Made by a program: the position numbers and the translations under genes
Notes under the pieces: model-generated
Databases searched by the model: none
What the model saw: the letters and a program-made list of their open reading frames with translations, nothing else
What the model was told of the DNA's origin: nothing
From: Streptomyces asoensis
Lineage (GTDB): Bacteria; Actinomycetota; Actinomycetes; Streptomycetales; Streptomycetaceae
Assembly: GCF_016860545.1 (NCBI RefSeq)
Contig: NZ_BNEB01000001.1
Coordinates: 124,001-188,000, forward strand
Length of the DNA: 64,000 bases
Direction: 5' to 3'
In this document: piece by piece, positions 36,263-46,200 of the stretch
Position numbering within the stretch: the stretch's first letter is position 1
Layout: each line of letters opens with the position of its first letter

Positions 36263-36274
36263 TACGGTTCGGTT
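36263..36274 (+). promoter_or_regulatory. -10-like TACGGT, 6 nt before the 69-codon gene
   Basis: TACGGT-TCGGTT-ATG, the same hexamer and spacing as at 33765. Confidence 0.45.
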
Positions 36275-36484
36275 ATGACGAACCTCAAGGTCCACGCCCC
36301 CGTTCCGGCCGACCTCGACGGCGACCTCGCGTCGCTGCGCGGTGACGGCGCCCGGATGGCCCGGCACTGGGCCGCTCCGGAGAAGATCGCTTCCCGTCCG
36401 GTCTCCCCTTCACTCATCCACGGGGTGACGGTACCGGCCACGTCGGCGCGGCTGCTCGAGGCGATGCCCGAGTACGGCAACTGA
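36275..36484 (+). CDS. small hypothetical protein, 69 residues
   Basis: Starts MTNLKVHAPVPADL and ends ARLLEAMPEYGN. No signal peptide, membrane segment, cysteine or known motif. Codon use has the high G/C third position of its neighbours, and a -10-like hexamer sits at the leaderless distance, which support a real gene. I do not recognise a family. Confidence 0.5.
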   Translation: MTNLKVHAPVPADLDGDLASLRGDGARMARHWAAPEKIASRPVSPSLIHGVTVPATSARLLEAMPEYGN

Positions 36485-36508
36485 AACAGGACCCTTCGGA
36501 GCAATACC

Positions 36509-36541
36509 TCGTTTTCCATCGTTTTCCTTCGTTTTCCTTCG
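36509..36541 (+). repeat. 10-bp T-rich tandem repeat, three copies
   Basis: TCGTTTTCC plus A or T, at 36509-36518, 36519-36528 and 36529-36538, followed by TCG. It is unusually A/T-rich for this genome and lies 110 bp before the large membrane protein gene. Confidence 0.75.
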
Positions 36542-36650
36542 GTACGGCGCTCGGGATGGAACCGTGCGCTCCCCCGTCGCGTCCCATCGCCGTCCCCCGT
36601 AAAGGGGATGGGGCGTACGACAGCAGGGCAGCAGCCGAAGGAGCGATGCG

Positions 36651-38939
36651 GTGAACACCGAGCGACCCGAGAACGACGACGCCGCGCGCGAGCCGGGGAA
36701 GGGGCCCGGTCCGGCCGAGGCCGGGACCGGGACCCCGCGCGCCGGGTCCGAGGCCGTGACGGCCGGTACCGGAGAGACCGAGCGCGCCGACGGCTCACCC
36801 GAGGGCGACTCCGTCGAGGGCCGGGCAGCCCGTTCGGCCGAGGGCGACTCGACCGAGAGCCGGGCAGCCCGGTCCGGCGGCGCCGGGCCCGAAGGGACGA
36901 AGGTCGGAGCCGAGAGCCGAGAGGCCGGAGCCGACCACACTCCGGCCGACCACACCGGGGCTCCCAGGGCGACGGAGACTCCCGAGGCACGTGAGACCAA
37001 GGCCGCCAGGGCAGAAGCCGCCGAGACTCCCGAGGCAGGTGCCCGCGGAGCGGAGCCTGCCGAGACTCCCGGGGCGGAGATCCGAAGCGCGGAGCCTGCC
37101 GACGCTCGCGAGGCGCGGACCCTCGAGGCGGAGCCCGGCAACGCTTCCGGGACAGACACCCAAGGCGCGGAGCCTGGCGACGCTCGCGAGGCGGAGCCTG
37201 CCGGGGCATCCGGGGCGGAGGCCCGCAGCGCGGAGCCTGGCGACGCTCGCGAGGCGCGGACCCGCGGGGCGGAGCCTGGTGGCGCTCGCGAGGTCGCGGC
37301 TTTCGGGGTCGGGGCCGACAGCGCTCCCGGAGCGGCGGCCGCCGAGGCCTCCCCGGCGCGGGACCGCGCGGCGGCGCCGGGCTCGGAGGCCGGCGTTGCG
37401 GGGCCGGCGGCGGAGGACCCGCCCACCGGCCGCTCCGAAGAGGCCGTCGCCGCGGACGAGCATGTCGTCGGGGCCGTGGCCGGCGGGCAGCGTCCGCCCG
37501 GTCGGCGGCCACGCCGCTCCCCCGCCCTCGTCGCCTCCGTCGCGGCCGCCGTGCTGCTGGTGGGCGGTGGCGCCGCCTGGCTGACCTCGAACGCGGCCGG
37601 TGGCTCCGGCGGAGGCGCCGGCGCCGGTTCGCCGTCCGGGGACGACCCGGCCGCCGCACTCCTCCTGGACGACTACTCCGCGGCCCCCTCCGGCACCGCG
37701 GGCACCTCCCAGAGCGGCACGAACGGCATCGCGCCCGGCGAGCCGAACCCCTACGGGGTCACCTACACGGTCGCGGGCACGCTCCCCGACGGCCCCGCCT
37801 CGGCGCCCGTGTACTGGGCGAAGGGCGAGGTGACGAAGGACGAGGTGGCCCGGCTCGCCGAGGCGCTCCAGGTCGAGGGGACCCCCGTGGCCGACGGCGA
37901 CGCCTGGAAGGTCGGCGCCGGGAACGACGGCTCGGGCCCGGTGCTGCGGGTCAACCGGCAGGCGCCGGGGATGTGGACGTTCACCCGCTTCGCGCCCGGC
38001 ACCGACAACTGCACGTCCGGCACCGACAAGTGTTCCGGGACGTCCGTGCCGTCGGCCGGCGCCCCGGTGAGCGAGGCGGTGGCGAAGAAGGCGGCGGCGC
38101 CGGTGCTGAAGGCGACCGGACAGGGCGGCGCCGAGGTCGACGCGAGCCAGGTCATGGGGACCCAGCGGGTGGTGAACGCCGACCCGGTGATCGGCGCGCT
38201 GCCCACCTACGGCTGGACGACCGGCGTCAGCGTCGGCGCCCAGGGCCAGGTGGTCGGCGGGAACGGGCAGCTGGAAGCGCCGGTGAAGGGTGACACCTAC
38301 CCGCTGCTGAGCGCGCGGGAGGCGCTGGACGCGCTGAACGCCGCGCCGGGCACCGACCACCGGATGGGCATCGGCGGCTGCGCCTCTCCGGTACCGCTGA
38401 AGAACCGGCTGGAGAGCCCGTGCGGTTCGTCCACGGACGCGCCGGAGGGGCGGACGGCCACGGTCGAGGACGCGGTGCTCGGGCTCGCCCCGCACACCTC
38501 GGGCGGCCGGCAGGTGCTCGTGCCGTCCTGGCTGTTCGAGGTGAAGGCGCCCGGGACCGCCGACAGCTACACGGTGACGCAGCCGGCCGTCGAGCCCGCG
38601 TACCTGAAGTCCGCCGCGACGCCCACCCCCGCGCCGAGCGCCTCCGGAGGCAGGAAGAACGTGCAGGTGGACGGCTACACCGCCGAGGGCGACGAGCTGA
38701 CGGTGAGCTTCACCGGCGGGGTGTGCGCCGACTACAAGGCCACGGCGACCGCGAGCGGCGACGAGGTGAAGGTCACCGTGACCGAGACGCCCTGGCCGGA
38801 CAAGGTCTGCATCCTGATCGCCAAGGAGTACCGGCGGACCGTGACGCTGGACAAGCCGCTGGGCGGCCGCGAGGTCGTCGGGGCGGACGGCGGCACGATC
38901 CCGCTGGAGAAGGCGGGAGCCCGGCTGCCGCAGCGCTGA
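36651..38939 (+). CDS. large repeat-rich single-pass membrane protein
   Basis: 762 residues. Residues 1-285 are low-complexity, Glu/Ala/Gly/Pro-rich, with near-repeats such as AEPGDAREA and AEPADAREA; this part is probably disordered and cytoplasmic. One membrane helix (about 287-312) follows a basic RRPRRSP stop. The C-terminal about 440 residues are outside, with several cysteines in possible pairs (DNCTSGTDKCSG, GGCASPV, ESPCGSS, VCADYK, DKVCIL). I do not know the fold. GTG at 36651 has AAGGAG 7 nt upstream. The gene converges on erpA across a strong hairpin. Confidence 0.82.
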   Translation: MNTERPENDDAAREPGKGPGPAEAGTGTPRAGSEAVTAGTGETERADGSPEGDSVEGRAARSAEGDSTESRAARSGGAGPEGTKVGAESREAGADHTPADHTGAPRATETPEARETKAARAEAAETPEAGARGAEPAETPGAEIRSAEPADAREARTLEAEPGNASGTDTQGAEPGDAREAEPAGASGAEARSAEPGDAREARTRGAEPGGAREVAAFGVGADSAPGAAAAEASPARDRAAAPGSEAGVAGPAAEDPPTGRSEEAVAADEHVVGAVAGGQRPPGRRPRRSPALVASVAAAVLLVGGGAAWLTSNAAGGSGGGAGAGSPSGDDPAAALLLDDYSAAPSGTAGTSQSGTNGIAPGEPNPYGVTYTVAGTLPDGPASAPVYWAKGEVTKDEVARLAEALQVEGTPVADGDAWKVGAGNDGSGPVLRVNRQAPGMWTFTRFAPGTDNCTSGTDKCSGTSVPSAGAPVSEAVAKKAAAPVLKATGQGGAEVDASQVMGTQRVVNADPVIGALPTYGWTTGVSVGAQGQVVGGNGQLEAPVKGDTYPLLSAREALDALNAAPGTDHRMGIGGCASPVPLKNRLESPCGSSTDAPEGRTATVEDAVLGLAPHTSGGRQVLVPSWLFEVKAPGTADSYTVTQPAVEPAYLKSAATPTPAPSASGGRKNVQVDGYTAEGDELTVSFTGGVCADYKATATASGDEVKVTVTETPWPDKVCILIAKEYRRTVTLDKPLGGREVVGADGGTIPLEKAGARLPQR
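37042..37290 (+). repeat. degenerate coding repeat in the membrane protein
   Basis: The core GCGGAGCCTGSC followed by GACGCTCGCGAGGCG recurs three or four times with insertions, giving the AEP-DAREA peptide repeats. Such tracts vary in copy number between strains. Confidence 0.6.
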
Positions 38940-38969
38940 CACCGGGCGGCGGCCCGCGCCGCGCGCACG

Positions 38970-39008
38970 CGAAGGCGGCGGCCCCTTCGGAGGGGACCGC
39001 CGCCTTCG
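38970..39008. terminator. strong bidirectional terminator hairpin
   Basis: CGAAGGCGGCGG (38970-38981) pairs with CCGCCGCCTTCG (38997-39008), extended inside by CCCCT/AGGGG and one bulged A, closing a 4-nt loop. It lies between the convergent membrane-protein and erpA genes. Confidence 0.8.
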
Positions 39009-39047
39009 TGTCGTTCAGCGGTGCGGACGGAGCGTCCGCGGCCTGTC

Positions 39048-39404
39048 CTAGTTGAAGGAGTCACCGCAGGCGCAGGAGCCCGTCGCGTTCGGGTTGTCGA
39101 TCGTGAAGCCCTGCTTCTCGATGGTGTCGACGAAGTCGATGGAGGCGCCGCCCAGGTACGGAGCGCTCATGCGGTCGGTGACGACCTTGACGCCGTCGAA
39201 GTCCTTGACCACGTCACCGTCGAGCGAACGCTCGTCGAAGAAGAGCTGGTAGCGCAGGCCGGAGCAGCCGCCGGGCTGAACGGCGACACGCAGGGCCAGG
39301 TCGTCACGGCCTTCCTGGTCGAGCAGGGCCTTGACCTTCGCCGCGGCGGCGTCGGACAGGAGGATGCCGTCGCTGACAGTGGTCTTCTCGTCCGATACGG
39401 ACAT
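39048..39404 (-). CDS. erpA: iron-sulfur cluster insertion protein (HesB/IscA/ErpA family)
   Basis: 118 residues, standard length for A-type carriers. The three cluster cysteines are present: C47 in PGGCSG and C111/C113 in SCACGD. It passes Fe-S clusters to target enzymes. GGGAGAG 6 nt before the ATG is a good ribosome site. It is divergent from nadA, whose product needs a 4Fe-4S cluster, so a functional pairing is plausible (inference). Confidence 0.93.
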   Translation of the reverse strand: MSVSDEKTTVSDGILLSDAAAAKVKALLDQEGRDDLALRVAVQPGGCSGLRYQLFFDERSLDGDVVKDFDGVKVVTDRMSAPYLGGASIDFVDTIEKQGFTIDNPNATGSCACGDSFN

Positions 39405-39704
39405 CTACATCTCTCCCGGGTTGTACGGAGACTGCTTGCCGACGTTTCCAACCGCCGGGACCCCGGATTCATTCCGGGCCGAGGATCCGTGTCTCCACTT
39501 CTTTCCTCTTCCTGTCTTTCATGCTCGCACACGCGCGGTGCTGCGGACAGCGGCCTCCCGGCCCGTGGCGGACCGGCGGCCGCGCGCCGCGGGCCGGCCG
39601 GTGGGGATTCCCGTCACATCGACACGATGACCATCGTCAAAGTGACGTGAAGCGGGTTATGATAGATAGCGTCAGATCGACGAAAAGTAGAAAGGGTGCG
39701 TGTC
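39405..39704. other. erpA-nadA divergent intergenic region
   Basis: 300 bp without a credible gene. The nadA end holds TATGAT (39658-39663) and a 14-bp palindrome (39624-39637). The erpA end holds its ribosome site. No riboswitch was recognised. Confidence 0.6.
39624..39663 (+). promoter_or_regulatory. nadA: nadA promoter with operator-like palindrome
   Basis: TATGAT -10 box 41 nt before the GTG, with a weak -35 candidate CGTCAA 17 nt upstream. ACGATG-AC-CATCGT (39624-39637) overlaps the -35 candidate, where a repressor would block the promoter. Confidence 0.45.
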
Positions 39705-40889
39705 GTGACCACCGCCCAGACCACGGAGCTCGACGTACAGCCGACTCCGCTCGCCCTGTTGCTGCTCGGCCGCGAGGCCGACCCGAAGAGCGAGCGGGGC
39801 GTCGAGTGCCCCGGCGACCTGCCCTCGCCCTCGGACCCGGACCTGGTCGCGCGCGCCCGCGCCGCCAAGGACAAGCTCGGTGACAAGGTCTTCGTGCTCG
39901 GCCACCACTACCAGCGCGACGAGGTCATCCAGTTCGCCGACGTCACGGGCGACTCCTTCAAGCTGGCCAAGGACGCGGCCGCCCGCCCGGAGGCCGAGTA
40001 CATCGTCTTCTGCGGTGTGCACTTCATGGCCGAGTCCGCGGACATCCTGACGTCCGACGTCCAGAAGGTGGTCCTCCCCGACCTCGCCGCCGGATGCTCG
40101 ATGGCCGACATGGCCACCGCCGAGCAGGTCGCCGAGTGCTGGGACGTGCTCACCGAGGCCGGCATAGCCGAGCAGGTCGTGCCCGTCTCGTACATGAACT
40201 CGTCCGCGGACATCAAGGCGTTCACGGGCAGGCACGGCGGCACGATCTGCACCTCGTCCAACGCCCAGCGGGCCCTGGAGTGGGCGTTCGAGCAGGGCGA
40301 GAAGGTCCTCTTCCTGCCCGACCAGCACCTCGGCCGCAACACTGCCGTGCGGGACATGGGCATGTCCCTGGAGGACTGCGTCCTGTACAACCCGCACAAG
40401 CCGAACGGCGGGCTGACCGCCGAGCAGCTGCGCGACGCGAAGATGATCCTGTGGCGCGGCCACTGCTCGGTGCACGGCCGGTTCAGCCTGGACTCGGTCG
40501 AGGACGTCCGCGCCCGGATCCCCGGGGTGAACGTGCTGGTGCACCCCGAGTGCCGGCACGAGGTCGTGGCGGCGGCGGACTACGTCGGTTCGACCGAGTA
40601 CATCATCAAGGCCCTCGAGGCCGCCCCGGCCGGCTCGAAGTGGGCCATCGGCACGGAGCTGAACCTCGTGCGCCGGCTGGCGAACCGTTTCGCGCCCGAG
40701 GGCAAGGAGATCGTCTTCCTCGACAAGACGGTCTGCTTCTGCTCGACGATGAACCGGATCGACCTCCCGCACCTGGTGTGGACCCTGGAGTCCCTCGCCG
40801 AAGGCAAGCTGGTCAACCGGATCCAGGTCGACCGGGAGACCGAGGCGTTCGCCAAGCAGGCCCTGGAGCGCATGCTGGCGCTGCCGTAA
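39705..40889 (+). CDS. nadA: quinolinate synthase
   Basis: 394 residues from the GTG at 39705. It condenses iminoaspartate with dihydroxyacetone phosphate to quinolinate in NAD synthesis, using a 4Fe-4S cluster held by three cysteines. Candidate ligands are in VFCGVHF, HPECRHE and TVCFCSTMN. FVLGHHYQRDEV and PDQHLGRNT are family signatures. The GTG at 39696 is too close to the AAAGG site; 39705 has it about 9 nt away. nadB and nadC are not next to it. It converges on the kinase gene with a 21-bp gap. Confidence 0.95.
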   Translation: MTTAQTTELDVQPTPLALLLLGREADPKSERGVECPGDLPSPSDPDLVARARAAKDKLGDKVFVLGHHYQRDEVIQFADVTGDSFKLAKDAAARPEAEYIVFCGVHFMAESADILTSDVQKVVLPDLAAGCSMADMATAEQVAECWDVLTEAGIAEQVVPVSYMNSSADIKAFTGRHGGTICTSSNAQRALEWAFEQGEKVLFLPDQHLGRNTAVRDMGMSLEDCVLYNPHKPNGGLTAEQLRDAKMILWRGHCSVHGRFSLDSVEDVRARIPGVNVLVHPECRHEVVAAADYVGSTEYIIKALEAAPAGSKWAIGTELNLVRRLANRFAPEGKEIVFLDKTVCFCSTMNRIDLPHLVWTLESLAEGKLVNRIQVDRETEAFAKQALERMLALP

Positions 40890-40910
40890 CCGGCAGGCCG
40901 CCGCCCCGGA

Positions 40911-43154
40911 TCATCCCGGCACCGGTTCCTGGTCGGGTTGATCCGGGTCCAGCGTGAAGACGGTCCCGTCGGGGCTGAGCACCACCAGGGCGCCCTGGTC
41001 GAGGAACACGCGCGCCGTGGCGTATCCGGCCGCGACGACCTGTCCGGCCCGCGCGGGGGACTCCCACAGCAGGGCGCCCGTACCGGTGTCGAGGGCGGCG
41101 ACCCGTCCGGAGGCACTGGCCGCGAACACCACCTGTCCCCGCCCTTCGGCGACGGGCGTGCCGGGCTGCTGGAGGGTCGTCGAGGTCTGCCACAGCCGTG
41201 CGCCGGTCGTGGGCGAGTGGGCGGTCAGCTGCCCGGCGGACGAGGCGAAGCAGAGCGCGCCGCCCACCAGCGCCGGTTCGCCCCGCGGGTCGCCCGGCAG
41301 CTTCTTGCTGCGGGCGGCGCCGGTCGCCGGGTCGATCAGCACCACCTCGCCGTACGACGACTCCCCGGAGATGCCCGAGTCGGGCTCGGCGTACGTGAGG
41401 AAGACGAGGTCCGGGCCGAGGGCACCGACCGGGACGAGGTCCTCGTCGGGAAGCTTCACCTTCCGGGTGGAGCCGTCGGCCGGATCGAGCGCGACCAGCA
41501 CGTTACGGGTGGTCTCCCCCGGGTTGGCCGCGTCGGTGCAGCCGGCGTACGGGAGCCCGGCGACCCGGTGGAACCGGCAGGCGTAACCGTTCCCGGCCGG
41601 CAGGGTCGCCGTCCAGCGCGCGGAGCCGTCGCCGCTCAGCGGGCGGGCGGTCACCCGGTTGCCGTCCGGGGCCATCAGCAGATCGCCGAGCACGGCGGAG
41701 TCGACGCTGCTCGTCGAGTCCATCGTGCGCGACCACAGCGGCTTCCCGGTGGCGGTGTCCAGGGCGAGGGCCGTCGTGGTCTCGTCGTCGCCCGAGCCGT
41801 TGATGACCGTCTGGGAGACCAGCAGCACACCGCCGTGCACCCCCAGGACCTGGCTGCTGTACGCCTCCTGCGCCACCCCGGAGGGCAGGGAGTGGGCCCG
41901 CCACGCGAGCCGGCCCGTCGCGCCGTCGACCCGGACCGGGAGGGTGCCGTTGCCGCCGCAGTACAGGGCGCCCTCGCCCATGGCGCAGGACAGGGAGGTG
42001 CCGCTGGACCCCGACGGCCCGCCGCCCAGGGGCTTCTTCACCCCGCTCGCGGCGGTCCCGTACACCGAGGTCCGCCAGGGCTTCCAGCCGGCCGGCAGCG
42101 GTTCCCACATCGAGGCCTCGGCGCCGCTGCTGCCGGAGTCGCCCGACGTCTCGCTCCTCGCGAACGGGTCGAGGAGGAAGTAGCCGGTGAGCGCCACGGC
42201 CAGCAGGCCCGCCACCCCGGCCAGGACCTGTCCCCGGCGCGGGCGGAGCCGGCGGCCCGGGCGGGACGGGGCGGCCGGCGGCCCGGGTTCCTCGCTCACG
42301 GACGGGGGCGGCAGCCGCAGCGTCACCGTCTCCTCGCCCGCCGCGGGTTCGGGCAGCACCCGCGCGAGATCCTCGGCGAGTTCGTCGAGTCCGGGCCGGT
42401 CGTCGGGGTCCTTGGCCAGGCAGCGGGTCAGGACCGCGCGCAGCGGTTCGGCGACCGCGTCCACCGCGGGCTCCTCGTTCATCACCCGCCACGCCGTCAG
42501 ATAGGGGCTGTCGGCGTCGAAGGGACCACGGCCGGTCGCGGCGAACACCACCAGCGCGCCGAGGGAGAAGACGTCCGAGGCGGGGCCGACCGAGCGGGCG
42601 TCCTTGAACTGCTCGGGGGACATGAAGGGCGGGGTGCCGATCATGTGCCCGGTCTCGGTGAGGTTCTGGTTCTCGGCGGCGCGGGAGATGCCGAAGTCGA
42701 TGACGCGGGGGCCGTCCTCGGCCATCAGGACGTTGGCGGGCTTCAGGTCGCGGTGCACGACCCCGGCCCGGTGGATGTCCCGCAGTGCCTCCACGAGCCC
42801 CAGGGCGAGCCGGCGCAGCTCCGCCCCCTTCAGCGGGCCGGTGCCGCGGATACGGGCGGAGAGCGCGGGGCCCGGCACGTACTGGGTGGCCATCCAGGGC
42901 CGGACCGCCTCCGGGTCGGCGTCCACGACCGGGGCGGTGAACGCCCCGCTCACCCTGCGGACGGCCTCGATCTCCTGCCGGAAGCGGGCCCGGAAGACCT
43001 TGTCCTCGGCGTACTGGGCGTGCACGACCTTGACGGCGGCCTCCCGCCCGGACCGGGACCGGCCCAGGTAGACGACGCCCATGCCGCCGGATCCGATCCG
43101 GTCCACGATCCGGTAGCCGCCGAGCGTCCTCGGGTCGTCCTTGTGCAGCGGCAA
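40911..43154 (-). CDS. Ser/Thr protein kinase with extracellular PQQ-type propeller
   Basis: About 747 residues. Kinase domain 1-270 with GSGGMG glycine loop, HRDLKPANV catalytic loop and DFGISR. A membrane helix lies at about 318-338 (VLAGVAGLLAVALTGYFLL). The outside part is a PQQ/WD-like beta-propeller with repeated W-shaped blades (ALDTATGKPLW, ALDTGTGALLW). This is the PknD-like layout; the propeller should sense an outside signal. Start: TTG 43154 (AAGGGG 9 nt upstream) or TTG 43178; the first gives a tighter kinase N-terminus. It converges on nadA. Confidence 0.88.
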   Translation of the reverse strand: MPLHKDDPRTLGGYRIVDRIGSGGMGVVYLGRSRSGREAAVKVVHAQYAEDKVFRARFRQEIEAVRRVSGAFTAPVVDADPEAVRPWMATQYVPGPALSARIRGTGPLKGAELRRLALGLVEALRDIHRAGVVHRDLKPANVLMAEDGPRVIDFGISRAAENQNLTETGHMIGTPPFMSPEQFKDARSVGPASDVFSLGALVVFAATGRGPFDADSPYLTAWRVMNEEPAVDAVAEPLRAVLTRCLAKDPDDRPGLDELAEDLARVLPEPAAGEETVTLRLPPPSVSEEPGPPAAPSRPGRRLRPRRGQVLAGVAGLLAVALTGYFLLDPFARSETSGDSGSSGAEASMWEPLPAGWKPWRTSVYGTAASGVKKPLGGGPSGSSGTSLSCAMGEGALYCGGNGTLPVRVDGATGRLAWRAHSLPSGVAQEAYSSQVLGVHGGVLLVSQTVINGSGDDETTTALALDTATGKPLWSRTMDSTSSVDSAVLGDLLMAPDGNRVTARPLSGDGSARWTATLPAGNGYACRFHRVAGLPYAGCTDAANPGETTRNVLVALDPADGSTRKVKLPDEDLVPVGALGPDLVFLTYAEPDSGISGESSYGEVVLIDPATGAARSKKLPGDPRGEPALVGGALCFASSAGQLTAHSPTTGARLWQTSTTLQQPGTPVAEGRGQVVFAASASGRVAALDTGTGALLWESPARAGQVVAAGYATARVFLDQGALVVLSPDGTVFTLDPDQPDQEPVPG

Positions 43155-43237
43155 CGCCCCGGTCCCCTTCCCCCGCAAAGCAGTTCGAGTTCACAGGATA
43201 GGGAACCCGTCCGGGGGAAGGGGATCGGCGCGGTGGG

Positions 43238-46200
43238 TCAGACCCCGGCCGGTTGCGGGGTCTTCTCGGGTTGCGTGGGGCGCGGCTTCGCGGCGCGCTT
43301 CTTCGCCCGGCGCTCCTTGCGCAGTTCGAGCGTCGCGTAGAGCGTCGGGACGAGCAGCAGGGTGAGCAGCGTCGAGCTGATCAGGCCGCCGATCACGACC
43401 ACCGCCAGCGGCTGGGCGATGAAGCCGCCCTGGCCGGTGACGCCGAGGGCCATCGGGAGCAGGGCGAAGATGGTCGCCAGCGCCGTCATCAGGATGGGCC
43501 GCAGCCGGTGCCGGCCGCCCTCGACGACGGCCTCGACCACGCCGTACCCCTGCTTGCGGTACTGGTTGATGAGGTCGATCAGCACGATCGCGTTGGTCAC
43601 CACGATGCCGATGAGCATCAGCATGCCGATCATCGCGGGGACGCCCATCGGGGTGCCGGTGACGATCAGCAGGCCGATGGCGCCGGTCGCCGCGAAGGGG
43701 ATGGAGACCAGCAGGATCAGCGGCTGGGCCAGCGAACGGAAGGTCGCGACCAGCAGCATGAAGACGATCGCGATCGCCGCGAGCATCGCCAGGCCGAGGT
43801 TCTTGAACGCGTCGTCCTGGTCCTGGGAGACCCCGCCGATCTCGGCCGTGGCGCCCGCCGGCAGCTTGAGCGCGTCCAGCTTCGAGGTGAGGTCGGCGCT
43901 CACCGCCCCGGTGTTGTCACCGGTCGGCTTGGCGGTGACGGTGGCCGCCCGCCTGCCGTCGATGCGGGTCGTCGAGACCGGGCCGTCGACCACGTCGACG
44001 GTGGCGATGTCACCGAGCTTCACCTTGCCCAGGGAGAGCGCCTTCAGCTGGGCGAGCGTGGTGGCGGGCTTCGCCGAGGTGATGACGACGTCGCGCTCGG
44101 TGTCGTCCAGGACCGCCTTGGCGGCCGTCGTCCCGCTGACCGCCTGGGCCACCGCGGCGCCCAGGCTCTGGTCGTCGAACCCGGCGGCGGCCGCCCCGGC
44201 ATCGGCCTTCACCGAGATGCGCGGCACGCTCTGCGAGAGGTCGCTGGTCACGTCCGTGACGTCGTCGAGTCCGGCCACGGCCTTGCGGACCTGCTCGGCG
44301 GCCGTGCGCAGCACGTCCGCGTCGGCCGCCTTGACGACGACGCTCAGGTCCTGGCTGCCGAAGCCGTCACCGGCGGCGACGGTGGTCGTGCCGAGGCCGG
44401 TCAGCTTCTTCAGCCCGTCCTCGATCCGCTCCTGGACGTCCTGGTAGGAGGCGGAGTCCTCCAGCATCACCTGGTAGGAGGCCTGGTTGCTGCCGGTGCC
44501 GCCGCCGAAGGCCGCCATGAAGCCGGAGGAGCCGACGGTGACCTGATAGTCCTTGACTCCCTCGGTGCCGGCGAGCAGCTGCTCGACCTTCTTCGCCTGG
44601 GCGTCGGTCGCCGCGAGGCTGGTGCCCGGCTTCAGTTCCTGCTTGACCGTCAGGACCTGCTGCTCGCCCTGGTCGAAGAAGTTGGTCTTGAGCAGCGGTG
44701 CCATGGCGAAGGTGACGATCAGGACGACGACCGCGATCGCCACGCTGGTCAGACGGCGCCGGGTGGCGAAGCGCAGCACGGGGACGTAGAAGCGCTGGAG
44801 GCGGCTCCTCGCCTCCTTCTCCTCCGCCGCGCGGCGGGCTTCCTCGGCGTCCTCGGGAGTGTTGCGGGGGGCCCGCAGGAACCAGTACGACAGGACCGGG
44901 ACGACCGTCAGCGACACCAGCAGCGAGGCCAGCAGGGCCGCCGTCACGGTGAGGGAGAACGCTCCGAACAGGGCGCCCACCATGCCGCCGACCAGGCCGA
45001 TCGGCAGGAACACGGCGACCGTGGTGAGGGTGGAGGAGGTGACCGCCCCGGCGACCTCGCGCACCGCGGTGAGGATCGCGGACTGCCGCTCCTCGCCGTA
45101 GCCGAGGTGCCGCTTGATGTTCTCCAGGACGACGATCGAGTCGTCGACGACGCGGCCGATCGCGATGGTCAGCGCGCCGAGCGTCAGCATGTTCAGCGAG
45201 AGGTCCCGCGTCCACAGGACGATCAGGGCGAGCACCACGGAGAGCGGGATGCTGACCGCCGTCACCAGGGTGGAGCGGACCGACGCGAGGAAGACCAGGA
45301 TGACGAGGACCGCGAAGAGCAGGCCGAGACCGCCCTCCGTGGTCAGGCCCTCGATGGCCTTGGCGACGGCCGGCCCGCTGTCGCTGACGACGGTGATCGT
45401 GGCGCCCACGCCGAGGTCCCGCCGCAGGTCGGCGAGCTTGTCGTCGACGGCGTCCGAGATGGCGACCGCGCTGCCGTCGTGGTCCATGGTGACCATCACG
45501 GCGAGGCTCGGCCTGCCGTCGGTGCGGGTGATGGAGTCGGCCGGCGCCTCCTGCTGCCGTACCGCGGCCACGTCACCGAGCCGGACCGGCTTGCCGCCCG
45601 CGAGCCCCGGGATGCGCAGGTCCTCGATCTGGGCGACGGACGTGTAGCCGCCGCCGACCTGGACCGTGCGGTTGCCGCCCGCCTCGTCGAAGGAGCCGGC
45701 CGGGACGGTCGCGCCGCCCGCCTGGAGGGCCAGGGCGAGGGACTGCGTGGTCAGTCCCGCCTTCGCCAGCTTCGCGTCGTCCGGGGTGACGGCGACCCTC
45801 AGGTCCCGCACGCCGGTGACGGTGACCTGGCCGACGCCGTCGATGTCCCGCAGCGCCGGGACGACGCTCCGGTCGAGCTGGTCGGCGAGCGCCTGCTGGT
45901 CCTTGTCGGAGGTGACCGCGAGGACGACGGTCGGCATGTCGTCCGTGGAACCGGCGACGACCTGGGGGTCCACGGCGTCGGGGAGTCGGACGCGGGCCCG
46001 GTTGACGGCCTGCTGGACGTCGGCGACGAGCTGCTTGGTGTCGTTGCCGTAGTCGAAGGACGCCGTGATCAGCGCGTTGCCCTCGCCGGCCGTGGAGGTG
46101 ACGCCGGTGATGCCGTCGACCCCTTCGAGGTTGTCCTCGATCGGCTCGATGACCTGCTTCTCCACGACGTCCGGGGAGGCGCCCTGGTAGGGCGCGAGGA

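Noticed and set aside
36645..36653. ATG just before GTG 36651 as the start of the large membrane protein
   Set aside because: It is out of frame; the GTG has AAGGAG at the right distance.
36410..38942. Long minus-strand frames (338, 465 and 715 codons) opposite the large membrane protein
   Set aside because: They are mirror frames of a high-GC gene: no motif, no ribosome site, and Arg/Gly/Ala-biased sequence. The + strand frame has a good start, a membrane helix and a terminator.
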